A stretch of DNA of 64,000 nucleotides from an uncultured Oscillospiraceae bacterium. Lineage in GTDB: Bacteria > Bacillota > Clostridia > Oscillospirales > Oscillospiraceae. Below, piece after piece: positions 1 through 7,342 of the stretch. Each line of letters starts with the position of its first letter. Positions within the stretch are counted from its first letter, which is position 1. The stretch covers positions 23,271 through 87,270 of the forward strand of contig CAKTQR010000004.1 of the NCBI GenBank assembly GCA_934597175.1, given 5' to 3'. The notes below the pieces were generated by a model. That model searched no databases, was not told where the DNA came from, and worked only from the letters and a program-made list of their open reading frames with translations. A program made the translations under genes and the position numbers.

Positions 1-567
1 GTCACGCTCTCCCGCTACCGTGGCAGGGAGGATTTCTGCGACCCGTTCTGCGGCAGCGGAACTATCCCCATCGAGGCTGCCCTCATCGCCAAAAACCGTG
101 CGCCCGGGCTTGACCGCCGCTTTTCGGCAATGCAGTGGCGCAGCCTTGACGGCAGCGTGTGGAACGCCGCCCGTGAGGAGGCTCGGTCGAGAGAATTTCA
201 CGGAGACTACCGCATCGTGGGTGCGGATATAGACCCCAACGCACTGGTCATCGCCCGTGAAAACGCCGAGCGTGCCGGTGTTGCGGATATCGTCCGCTTT
301 GAAAAAGCCGATGCGACAAAATTCGACCGCAAGACAGAAAACGGCATCATCGTCACAAACCCGCCCTACGGCGAGCGCATCATGGAAAAGCAGGAGGCGG
401 AGACGCTGTATCGCCTCTTCGGCGAGGCGTGGCGCAAGACGGAAAACTGGAAGCTGTACCTTCTGTCGTCGCACACCGAGTTTGAGCGCACCTTCGGCAA
501 GACCGCCGACAAAAAGCGCAAGTTGTATAACGGCATGATAAAATGTGATCTATTCATGTATTTCTGA
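1..567 (+). CDS. RlmL/YpsC-like N6/N2 guanine RNA methyltransferase, C-terminal part
   Basis: The frame is open from base 1, so the gene is cut by the window edge and the start is missing. The visible 188 residues carry the SAM-binding motif DPFCGSGTIPIEAA near residue 14 of the fragment and the catalytic NPPYGERI motif near residue 120. These are the hallmarks of THUMP-domain class I methyltransferases that modify 23S rRNA guanines (RlmL/YpsC family, often labelled putative N6-adenine DNA methylase). The C-terminus (YNGMIKCDLF) matches the usual end of this family. The missing part should hold the ferredoxin-like/THUMP RNA-binding domain. It is independent of the groES promoter that follows. 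Confidence 0.9.
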   Translation, partial: VTLSRYRGREDFCDPFCGSGTIPIEAALIAKNRAPGLDRRFSAMQWRSLDGSVWNAAREEARSREFHGDYRIVGADIDPNALVIARENAERAGVADIVRFEKADATKFDRKTENGIIVTNPPYGERIMEKQEAETLYRLFGEAWRKTENWKLYLLSSHTEFERTFGKTADKKRKLYNGMIKCDLFMYF

Positions 568-651
568 TTTTTCGACTTGCACCAGCTCGATAAATCACAA
601 ACTCGTGTCGAAATATATATAAAAAATCATAAAATTTTTGTGTTTTTGCTA

Positions 652-682
652 TTGCAAAATCCGAAAAGTGTGTTATTATAAT
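652..682 (+). promoter_or_regulatory. groES promoter
   Basis: A TTGCAA -35 (652-657) is followed after 16 bases by TATTAT (674-679), overlapping an alternative TATAAT (677-682). The CIRCE operator starts a few bases downstream, so HrcA bound there would block this promoter. Confidence 0.7.
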
Positions 683-689
683 AATCGAA

Positions 690-716
690 TTAGCACTCGG
701 GGCAAAAGAGTGCTAA
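690..716 (+). promoter_or_regulatory. CIRCE operator (HrcA site)
   Basis: A perfect inverted repeat TTAGCACTC - 9 nt - GAGTGCTAA matches the CIRCE consensus. It lies between the promoter and groES and overlaps the presumed transcription start, the classical arrangement for HrcA repression of groESL. Confidence 0.97.
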
Positions 717-757
717 TTCGATGAATTTTTTGTATAAAACATTTGGAGGTAATATAT

Positions 758-1042
758 ATGAAGCTGAAACCTTTGGCAGACAGGATCGTGCTCGTGCAGA
801 GAGCCGCCGAGGAAAAGACCCAGAGCGGCATTTTCCTCACCGCATCCGCTCAGGAAAAGCCCGAGATCTATGAGGTCGTCGAGGTCGGCCCGGGCGGCGT
901 TGTCGACGGCAACGAGGTCAAGATGGAGGTTTCCGTCGGCGACAAGGTCCTCGTCGGCAAGTACAGCGGCAGCAAGATAAAGCTCGACGATGTTGATTAC
1001 ACCATCGTCCGCCAGAGCGATATTCTCGCAATTGTAGAGTGA
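758..1042 (+). CDS. groES: Co-chaperonin GroES (Hsp10)
   Basis: The 94-residue product begins MKLKPLADRIV and carries the GroES mobile-loop region (AAEEKTQSGIFLTASAQEKP) and the conserved GDKVLVGKYSG segment. It forms the heptameric lid of the GroEL folding chamber in the cytoplasm. The ATG at 758 is chosen because GGAGG lies at 745-749; a TTG further upstream in frame overlaps that ribosome site and is unlikely. CIRCE directly upstream indicates heat-shock control by HrcA. groEL follows, but 277 bases away, which is unusually far for this operon because of an inserted palindromic element. Confidence 0.97.
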   Translation: MKLKPLADRIVLVQRAAEEKTQSGIFLTASAQEKPEIYEVVEVGPGGVVDGNEVKMEVSVGDKVLVGKYSGSKIKLDDVDYTIVRQSDILAIVE

Positions 1043-1306
1043 AGCATAAGAGTAGTATCCTAACCCCGTTTTGAAGCGGATAGAAGCGGCGCATGCTGCG
1101 TTTTGCTCAATCACAAGGCGTAAGCCTTCCTCAATCGCAAAGCCTTGCCTGCACCACTTCTCTCTCGCTTGAAAATCTACGACCTCTGAAATTTGATTTC
1201 CGTCCTTTATCAATAACGGAGGTTGTCTGGATACTTCAGCGTATTAGCAAATGATATAAGGGACGAAAATTTCAGAGGCGGAGTTCGGATACTCCCCTCA
1301 TGCTTA
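1043..1306. repeat. Palindrome-ended insert between groES and groEL
   Basis: The spacer is a ~265-bp block whose ends are imperfect inverted repeats. The left end (1042-1069, AAGCATAAGAGTAGTATCC...) pairs with the right end (1279-1306, GGATACTCCCCTCATGCTTA). A second inverted pair lies inside: CCTCTGAAATTTG near 1180 and AAAATTTCAGAGG near 1266-1278. No coding frame or known RNA was recognised. It ends exactly before the groEL ribosome site (AGGAG 1306-1310). It could be a MITE-like insertion or an mRNA-processing structure. Confidence 0.55.
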
Positions 1307-1319
1307 GGAGTGAAAAATC

Positions 1320-2945
1320 ATGGCAAAACAGATTATTTTCGGCGAAGACGCACGCAAGGCGATCGAGCGTGGCGTAAATCAGCTTGCAGATACCGTTAAG
1401 ATCACCCTCGGTCCTAAGGGCCGCAATGTAGTGCTCGACAAGAAGTTCGGCGCACCGCTGATCACCAACGACGGTGTTACCATCGCAAAGGAGATCGAGC
1501 TTGAAGACCCGTTCGAGAACATGGGCGCTCAGCTTATAAAAGAAGTCTCCACCAAGACGAACGATGTCGCAGGCGACGGCACTACCAGTGCTACCGTGCT
1601 TGCACAGGCAATGATAAACGAGGGACTTAAAAACCTCGCAGCAGGCGCAAATCCCATGACCATGAAGCGTGGCATCACCAAGGCCACCGAGGCCGCCGTT
1701 GCCGCAATTCGTGCCGACTCCCAGCCCGTCTCCGGCTCGGGTGATATCGCCCGTGTAGGCGCTATCTCCTCCGGCGACGAGGTCATCGGCACTCTTATCG
1801 CCGAGGCTATGGAGAAGGTCTCGCAGAACGGCGTCATCACCATCGAGGAGTCCAAGACCGCCGATACCTACAGCGAGGTCGTCGAGGGCATGCAGTTCGA
1901 CCGTGGCTACCTGTCCCCGTACATGGCCACCGATACCGAGAAGATGGAGGCCGTGCTCGACGACGCTCTCATCCTCATCACCGATAAGAAGGTCACCAAT
2001 ATTCAGGAGATCCTGCCCCTGCTCGAGCAGATAGTCAAGGCAGGCAGAAAGCTGCTCATCATCGCCGAGGATGTCGAGGGCGAGGCTCTTGCGACCATCA
2101 TCCTCAATAAGCTGCGTGGCACCTTCACCTGTGTCTGCGTAAAGGCTCCCGGCTTCGGCGACAGACGCAAGGAGATGCTCCAGGATATCGCAATTCTCAC
2201 CGGCGGTCAGGTCATTTCCGCAGACCTCGGCATGGAGCTCAAGGACGCCGACATCGCAATGCTCGGCCAGGCTCGCCAGGTCAAGGTCACCAAGGAGAAC
2301 ACCGTCATCGTCGACGGCGCTGGCGCATCCGAGGATATCAAGGCCCGCATCGGTCAGATAAGCGCTCAGATCGAGACCACCACCTCCGAGTATGACAAGG
2401 AAAAGCTCCAGGAGCGCCTTGCAAAGCTCTCCGGCGGCGTTGCGGTCATCAAGGTCGGCGCAGCCACCGAGACCGAGATGAAGGAAAAGAAACTGCGCAT
2501 CGAGGACGCTCTCAACGCCACCCGTGCGGCAGTTGAGGAAGGCATCGTCGCAGGCGGCGGCAGCGCATATGTCGCAGCCTCCAAGGCAGCCGACGCACTC
2601 GTTGCCACCCTCGAGGGCGACGAGAAGACCGGCGCTGCCATGATAGCCAAGGCACTGAAAGCCCCCATCATGCAGATCGCCGCAAACGCAGGTCTTCAGG
2701 GTGCAGTCATCCTCGACAAGGTCTACGGCAGCGACGAGGCAAACTTCGGCTACGACGCAGCCAAGGATGTCTACGGCAACATGATCAAGATGGGCATCAT
2801 CGACCCTACCAAGGTCTGCCGCTCTGCTCTTGAGAATGCCGCCTCCGTCGCCTCGATGGTCCTGACCACCGAAAGCCTCGTGACCGACATTCCCGAGAAG
2901 AACCCCGTCCCCGCCGCCCCCGCCGGCGACATGGGCATGTATTAA
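1320..2945 (+). CDS. groEL: Chaperonin GroEL (Hsp60)
   Basis: The 541-residue product has the usual GroEL length and motifs: TLGPKGRNVVLDK near residue 30, the ATP-site GDGTTSATVLAQAM near residue 86, and GIVAGGGSAYV near residue 410. It forms the 14-subunit ATP-driven folding chamber with GroES. The C-terminus ends GDMGMY, a shortened form of the usual Gly-Gly-Met tail. AGGAG lies 9 bases before the ATG. It is followed by a strong bidirectional terminator. Transcription is expected from the CIRCE promoter through the palindromic insert unless that insert carries its own promoter, which I could not identify. Confidence 0.98.
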   Translation: MAKQIIFGEDARKAIERGVNQLADTVKITLGPKGRNVVLDKKFGAPLITNDGVTIAKEIELEDPFENMGAQLIKEVSTKTNDVAGDGTTSATVLAQAMINEGLKNLAAGANPMTMKRGITKATEAAVAAIRADSQPVSGSGDIARVGAISSGDEVIGTLIAEAMEKVSQNGVITIEESKTADTYSEVVEGMQFDRGYLSPYMATDTEKMEAVLDDALILITDKKVTNIQEILPLLEQIVKAGRKLLIIAEDVEGEALATIILNKLRGTFTCVCVKAPGFGDRRKEMLQDIAILTGGQVISADLGMELKDADIAMLGQARQVKVTKENTVIVDGAGASEDIKARIGQISAQIETTTSEYDKEKLQERLAKLSGGVAVIKVGAATETEMKEKKLRIEDALNATRAAVEEGIVAGGGSAYVAASKAADALVATLEGDEKTGAAMIAKALKAPIMQIAANAGLQGAVILDKVYGSDEANFGYDAAKDVYGNMIKMGIIDPTKVCRSALENAASVASMVLTTESLVTDIPEKNPVPAAPAGDMGMY

Positions 2946-2962
2946 TTAAATAGTAAGCGCTG

Positions 2963-2993
2963 AAAAAGGCTTCCCAAACGGGAAGCCTTTTTT
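2963..2993. terminator. Bidirectional terminator of groESL and the zinc-ribbon gene
   Basis: GGCTTCCC - AAAC - GGGAAGCC stem with A-tract before and T-tract after, lying between convergent genes. Confidence 0.9.
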
Positions 2994-2997
2994 GCGC

Positions 2998-4239
2998 TTA
3001 AGAGCCGGGCTTAAATTTATATCCGCACTTCTGACATACATTCATCGGATTGCCGCTTCCGATGAAGCCCCACACAAGAGAATAGCCTCGATTGGTGGTT
3101 GCAATAGAAGTCGAGCCGCACTTAGGGCAGCGAACGGGTTCGCTGGCTTTACGGCGTTTTTCGGCCTCTCTGGCTGCCGCCGCTGCCGCTTGCCTCTTTC
3201 TCGTTTCCTCTGCCTGTACTTTTCGCTTTTCCACCAAAGCACTATACGCCGCAAAATCACGGCTGGCCAATTCAATGTCTTTCTTCTTGCAGTCATAGGT
3301 CGACTTGCTGCCAATGCCGCATAACATAATCACAATGCCAATGACTGCCACAAGCAGAGATGTGAACACCCCAAAGCCAAAAAGCAGCACCCCCAAGGAC
3401 ATAAGTACAATTGCTTCAATTTTGTTGTTCTTAAGTTCTTTTTCAGTTGGTATTGACACTTCGCCTTTTTCATACGCCTTCAAGTCAAAGCTTTGAACAG
3501 GGTCATCCCACGCTTTATCACGGACACATTCCAAAACCGTGTCCAGCCGCATTTTTCTTCCAGACCGGTCAGCCAAATCTTTTTTACACAGTTCCGATGC
3601 CAAGATGCCGTTTGCCGTATCGTTTCTGCATTTTAAAAGCCGGTATATCGGGTATGACAGAAATATTTCGTGCCCCTCATAACCATTTGGCTCGTGTATA
3701 AGATTAGAAAACTCCTTTGCCAAATAAGACTTTATTTCGTCAGAAGTTGCCTCAAACGGAAGCAGCGACCATAGCTCTTTGACCTCATATATCGACTCAG
3801 CCCTAATAAAATGCTTTGTTATATTCATCAGGAGCCGTGCAAGTCGGTTTACCATTTCGTCACCATCGATTTCTGTCAGGTTTTCTCTTATGGTGCCGTA
3901 CTGCGCATTATACTGTCTATTAAAAGCTGATAAGTCGGCAATTTGGCTGTCAGTTTCCGTCCCCAGCACAACTTTTTCAAAGCCGCTCTCAACATCCGAA
4001 ATAGCCTCTTCGAGACTGTCCAAATCAATAGGGCGGTCACTTTTTCCCGTTTCCGACTTGTCGATACTCACATGCCCGACTGTTAACTGCCTCCCGCTAA
4101 GCCTCACATATGCGCTGGCCTGCTCAAGATCTAAAGTGCGCAAGTAATTTAATTCGCTCTCGCTTGGTGGCAGCGCTGAATGTATGGTTACTGGCAACTG
4201 CCCGCTGGGGCTTTTTACATATGTTTTTGTTTGTTCCAT
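2998..4239 (-). CDS. Membrane protein with C-terminal zinc ribbon, function unknown
   Basis: This 413-residue protein has a soluble N-terminal half of no recognised family and a hydrophobic hairpin at about residues 275-310 (two membrane passes). An Ala/Arg/Glu-rich coiled stretch follows (330-366), then a C-terminal zinc ribbon with paired cysteines CPKC (371-374) and CQKC (402-405). The start is supported by a GGAG site 9 bases upstream. It is transcribed divergently from a small XRE regulator across a palindrome, which suggests that regulator controls it. I do not recognise a function; zinc-ribbon tails of this kind occur on many uncharacterised Firmicutes membrane proteins. Confidence 0.75.
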   Translation of the reverse strand: MEQTKTYVKSPSGQLPVTIHSALPPSESELNYLRTLDLEQASAYVRLSGRQLTVGHVSIDKSETGKSDRPIDLDSLEEAISDVESGFEKVVLGTETDSQIADLSAFNRQYNAQYGTIRENLTEIDGDEMVNRLARLLMNITKHFIRAESIYEVKELWSLLPFEATSDEIKSYLAKEFSNLIHEPNGYEGHEIFLSYPIYRLLKCRNDTANGILASELCKKDLADRSGRKMRLDTVLECVRDKAWDDPVQSFDLKAYEKGEVSIPTEKELKNNKIEAIVLMSLGVLLFGFGVFTSLLVAVIGIVIMLCGIGSKSTYDCKKKDIELASRDFAAYSALVEKRKVQAEETRKRQAAAAAAREAEKRRKASEPVRCPKCGSTSIATTNRGYSLVWGFIGSGNPMNVCQKCGYKFKPGS

Positions 4240-4274
4240 CGACCGGCTCCTTTCATATCCCCATTTGCTTACAT

Positions 4275-4296
4275 TATAGTCTATTTAACGACTATA
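4275..4296. promoter_or_regulatory. Palindromic operator between divergent genes
   Basis: TATAGTC - 8 nt - GACTATA forms a 7-bp inverted repeat in the promoter region shared by the minus-strand zinc-ribbon gene and the plus-strand XRE gene. Inferred to be the binding site of the XRE protein. Confidence 0.45.
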
Positions 4297-4351
4297 GTCA
4301 ATATCAAGGTCACATCCTAAGATGGATTTGATATCTATTGGAGGAATGTGC

Positions 4352-4570
4352 ATGATACGCTATACCGCCTTTTGGGAGACACTGAAAAAGTCGGGGGAAT
4401 CGACATATACGCTGATAAAAAACCACCATATTTCAAGCTCGACTATCGACAAGCTGCGCAAAAACAGGCCGCTGAACACGACGACGATAAACGACCTGTG
4501 CCGCATACTCAATTGCCGTGTGGAGGATATAATGGAGTATGTTCCGTCGGCAGACGACCAAATTCTATAA
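4352..4570 (+). CDS. Small XRE-family (Cro/CI) DNA-binding protein
   Basis: The 72-residue product (MIRYTAFWETLKKSG...) is essentially one Cro/CI-type helix-turn-helix, with the recognition region around SSSTIDKLRKN and the family's common ending LCRILNCRVEDIMEY. Such stand-alone XRE proteins usually repress their own or a neighbouring promoter. The ATG at 4352 is chosen because GGAGG at 4340-4344 is 7 bases upstream; the ATGs at 4322 and 4346 lie before or too close to that site. The divergent zinc-ribbon membrane gene and the palindrome between them are the likely targets. Confidence 0.85.
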   Translation: MIRYTAFWETLKKSGESTYTLIKNHHISSSTIDKLRKNRPLNTTTINDLCRILNCRVEDIMEYVPSADDQIL

Positions 4571-4574
4571 CGCA

Positions 4575-4606
4575 AAAACAGGCTTCCCGTTTGGGAACCC
4601 TGTTTT
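4575..4606. terminator. Terminator after the XRE gene
   Basis: AAAACAGG-TTCCC and GGGAA-CCTGTTTT form a stem with one internal mismatch, between convergent genes, so it can serve both strands. Confidence 0.8.
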
Positions 4607-4611
4607 GTGTC

Positions 4612-5058
4612 TTATTGTTTCTGCTGGGCGAGGTCTTTAGTCTCGATGGTGAACGGGAGCAGGTAGTCCCGCACGAGCTCGGGCCACATCAGAAAGTAGC
4701 TGCCGAAGGGGTTTATGACCGCATGGCAGTTGTTCTCAAGCAGCATGCGCAGGTAGCTTTCCGGCTCAAGGCACACGGCTTTGCCCTTGTCGGCGAGTGC
4801 GCCGAAGTCGTCCGGCCCTGTGAAAATGGGGATGAACACCTGACCGCCGGTCGACAGCGTCACGAAGCGCAGCGTGCCGGTCTTGGGGTCGCTGTCCTTT
4901 TCGACGACGAAGTACAGCGAAGTCCGTGCCAGCTGCTCGATGATGAGCGACAGCGTCGCCTTGTCCTGCTGGTTTGAGTCGTTGTAGGTTTTTATGAGCT
5001 TTTTAATGCTGCTGCGTGAAAGCTGCGAAGTCTGCTCGGGAGTAAGTCCGTTTGCCAT
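4612..5058 (-). CDS. SseB-like domain protein
   Basis: The 148-residue product resembles the SseB N-terminal domain family: a stretch of the type RFVTLSTGGQVFIPIFT followed by LLENNCHAVINPFG. These are cytoplasmic proteins of poorly defined role in Firmicutes; the name comes from an enterobacterial sulphurtransferase/virulence-associated protein. The ATG at 5058 is preferred (GAGGG about 7 bases upstream) over a TTG 36 bases further upstream. It stands alone between a terminator and a dispersed repeat. Confidence 0.7.
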   Translation of the reverse strand: MANGLTPEQTSQLSRSSIKKLIKTYNDSNQQDKATLSLIIEQLARTSLYFVVEKDSDPKTGTLRFVTLSTGGQVFIPIFTGPDDFGALADKGKAVCLEPESYLRMLLENNCHAVINPFGSYFLMWPELVRDYLLPFTIETKDLAQQKQ

Positions 5059-5149
5059 ATTATCGCCCTCGTGTTCCAAAATTTGATGCGTCAATTATAG
5101 CACAAGATAAGCCGGTTGTCTATTGTCAACACCGCATTTGACAAATATT

Positions 5150-5483
5150 AACTTTTCTTTGTTTCGCCAAAGAAAAGTCTTTTCAATAGCGAACGACCAC
5201 TTTCGCTGGTCGTAATTGCGGTAGCCCGAATCGTAACAAAAGCGAACTATCGGTGCGTCCATTCGTCCATCAAGATAACGCAAGCTTTCTAAGACCGCCC
5301 TTTGGAATCCCGGTACGGTGTATCGGTGCACCGGTCGTTTTGACTGCGGAGGTTTAACATAGTGCGAAAAGCTTTCGGTGCGTCCTTTCAACGGACTGCG
5401 TCAGTCAGGCGGGTGCGAAAAGCCTGCAGTGTACCGATAGGCTGATGGACAGCCTAAACTTTAGAGCGCAGTTGCCGGTCGGG
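5150..5483 (-). repeat. Dispersed repeat, family 2, copy A
   Basis: The minus strand of 5295-5357 matches 11859-11922 with about three differences in 63 bases (core GACCGGTGCACCGATAC). Both copies end in an AACTTTTCTTT...AAAGAAAAGTT hairpin and share a CCCGACCGG block at the other end. Copy A is about 130 bases longer than copy B. The 98-codon reading frame at 5095-5391 lies mostly inside the repeat and is not kept in copy B, so I treat the region as non-coding. Nothing further was recognised between 5484 and the terminator. Confidence 0.75.
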
Positions 5484-5532
5484 CTGGGGCAGTAACGATT
5501 AGCAGAAGGTTATAAGCGTATTGAAACTTAAC

Positions 5533-5569
5533 AAAACTCCGGCGATGCAAACGCATTGCCGGAGTTTTT
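5533..5569. terminator. Terminator downstream of degV
   Basis: AAAACTCCGGC-ATGC / GCAT-GCCGGAGTTTTT hairpin with A- and T-tracts on both sides; it serves the minus-strand degV gene. Confidence 0.85.
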
Positions 5570-5583
5570 CTGTGTGTGGGTGA

Positions 5584-6465
5584 TTATCTGTCTGAACGGA
5601 AGCCGGGCTTGCCAACGAAGAACAGGGCGAGGGTGTCCGGACCGACATGTGCGCCGGTCACGGGCTCGTAGCACTCGATGATTATCTGCTTGGGCGGGGC
5701 GATCTCACGCAGGCGGGCGGCCAGATGCTCGGCATCCTCGACGCAGTCGGCGTGGGCGATGCCGACGATGTTCTCACCGGCGTTCTCGACATACTTCTCG
5801 TACACCTTGGCGAGCCCCTCGATGGCTCTGCGTCTGCCGCGCTCCTTTTTGATGCAGACTATCTTGCCCTGCTCGTCGCCGATGAGCAGCGGCTTTATCT
5901 GCAAAACCGAGCCTGCCAGCGCCACGGCGTTTGACAGCCTGCCGGTGCGGCGCAGATGCATGAGGTCGTCGACCATGAATATCTGGCAGATCTTGTAGCT
6001 CAGCTCATTGAGCTTACGCTCTGCCTCGTCGATGTCCATGCCCGCATTGACATACTCGACCGCCTTGAGCACGACGATGCCCTCGGCGAGCGAGGCGCTG
6101 AGCGTGTCGACGGCACGCAGATCACGCTCGGGGTACTTTGCCTTGAGCTGCTCGATGGCCATGGTCGCCGAAGCGAACGAGCCGCTGATGCCCGAGGACA
6201 TGCCGACATACAAAATGTCGTCGCCTGCCTGCAAAACGGGCTCCATGTACTCCTCGAATCGATAGGGGTTTACCTGCGAAGTGTTGACGCTTGCGTGCTT
6301 TCTTATCGCACCGTAGTAGCCTGCACCGTCGAACTTGCGGGTGTCGGTGCACATGAGCTCCTCGCCGTTGAGGATATACGACAGCGGTACGACGGTGATG
6401 CCGAGCGCCTCGGTCGTATCGGTGGACAGGTTTGCGGATGTATCGGTGAAAATGCGGTAACTCAT
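5584..6465 (-). CDS. DegV family fatty-acid-binding protein
   Basis: The 293-residue product matches the DegV family in length and layout: N-terminal TDTSANLS motif, HASVNTSQVNP, then GMSSGISGSFASA and the HLRRTGRLSNA segment. Members bind one fatty acid; in several Firmicutes (FakB) they present it to the FakA kinase for phospholipid synthesis. No fakA homologue is next to it. AGGGG lies 8 bases before the ATG. A perfect 10-bp-arm palindrome sits 25 bases upstream of the start, between this gene and the divergent DUF1836 gene, suggesting local repressor control. Confidence 0.92.
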   Translation of the reverse strand: MSYRIFTDTSANLSTDTTEALGITVVPLSYILNGEELMCTDTRKFDGAGYYGAIRKHASVNTSQVNPYRFEEYMEPVLQAGDDILYVGMSSGISGSFASATMAIEQLKAKYPERDLRAVDTLSASLAEGIVVLKAVEYVNAGMDIDEAERKLNELSYKICQIFMVDDLMHLRRTGRLSNAVALAGSVLQIKPLLIGDEQGKIVCIKKERGRRRAIEGLAKVYEKYVENAGENIVGIAHADCVEDAEHLAARLREIAPPKQIIIECYEPVTGAHVGPDTLALFFVGKPGFRSDR

Positions 6466-6489
6466 AATAATTCCCCTTTGCGGTGCATC

Positions 6490-6512
6490 AATCTAATCTG
6501 CCAGATTAGATT
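6490..6512. promoter_or_regulatory. Perfect palindrome between degV and the DUF1836 gene
   Basis: AATCTAATCT - GCC - AGATTAGATT, 10-bp perfect arms, sits in the divergent promoter region about 25 bases from degV. DUF1836 proteins are predicted helix-turn-helix proteins, so this is a likely operator for the neighbouring gene product. Confidence 0.6.
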
Positions 6513-6613
6513 ATCACGGCGTTAAGATTATGTCAAGTCTAAAAAGATAAAGTTGTCATTGACTGCCGAATTATTTGTGTGCTAAAATTGCAAGCGAAAT
6601 AGGAGTGGTTTTG

Positions 6614-7219
6614 ATGACATTGGACAAGGCTCTCGTGGCTGCAAAGCTGCGCAGATGGGAGAAGTATCTGAATAACTACCGGCTGCCGATGTGGGAGGAC
6701 ATCCCGGACATCGGGCTTTACATGGAGCAGATAGTGACGCTGCTCAAGGGCTATCTGGACTATCTGCCGCCGGAGCTCAAGGAGGAGCAGTTTATCTCGG
6801 CTGCGACGGTGAACAACTATGTCCGCAAGAGGATAATGCCCGAGCCGATAAAAAAACGCTACTACCGCACGCACATTGCGTACCTTATCATGATCTGCTC
6901 ACTCAAGCACTGTCTTAGTATTCCAACTTTGCAGACGATGATACCCATGGGGCTCAGTGAGGACGAGCTGCGTGAGATTTACAACTCCTACGCCAAGCAG
7001 CACAGCCGTGCGGCGGTATATTTCACAAATCAGGTGCGCCTTGCGGCAGCCGATATTCTCGACCACGAGGAGACGACCGACCTTTCGACCGAGAACGCCG
7101 AGGATCTCATCACGGCGGCGGCGGTGATAAGCGGCTTTTCGAGGCTTTTTGCGGAGAAGATGCTGCTGCTTGACGGCAAGACCGTCGAGACCGGCGGCGA
7201 CATTTCGCTGGATAGATAA
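6614..7219 (+). CDS. DUF1836 family predicted DNA-binding protein
   Basis: The 201-residue product resembles the DUF1836 family, often adjacent to degV-type genes in Clostridia. Visible features are RRWEKYLNNYRLPMWEDIPDIGLYMEQI and a predicted winged-helix region around ISAATVNNYVRKRIM. The ATG at 6614 (MTLDKALV) is preferred because GGAG lies 9 bases upstream; an in-frame codon at 6575 has no ribosome site. Divergence from degV across a perfect palindrome suggests it regulates fatty-acid-linked genes, but its ligand is unknown. Confidence 0.8.
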   Translation: MTLDKALVAAKLRRWEKYLNNYRLPMWEDIPDIGLYMEQIVTLLKGYLDYLPPELKEEQFISAATVNNYVRKRIMPEPIKKRYYRTHIAYLIMICSLKHCLSIPTLQTMIPMGLSEDELREIYNSYAKQHSRAAVYFTNQVRLAAADILDHEETTDLSTENAEDLITAAAVISGFSRLFAEKMLLLDGKTVETGGDISLDR

Positions 7220-7229
7220 ACTACAATGT

Positions 7230-7262
7230 AAAAAGCGCTGTTTTGATGAAACAGTGCTTTTT
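7230..7262 (+). terminator. Terminator after the DUF1836 gene
   Basis: AAAAAGC-CTGTTT / AAACAG-GCTTTTT hairpin followed by a T-tract. Confidence 0.8.
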
Positions 7263-7342
7263 CGGCACATTGCCCATTGGAAAACACAAGCCGGCTTGGT
7301 ATGATACAATCAGTTAAAATTTTAGAAATGATAGGAGAGACA

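Noticed and set aside
5095..5391. 98-codon minus-strand open frame
   Set aside because: It lies inside dispersed repeat copy A, has no ribosome site, and the frame is not kept in copy B at 11.8 kb.
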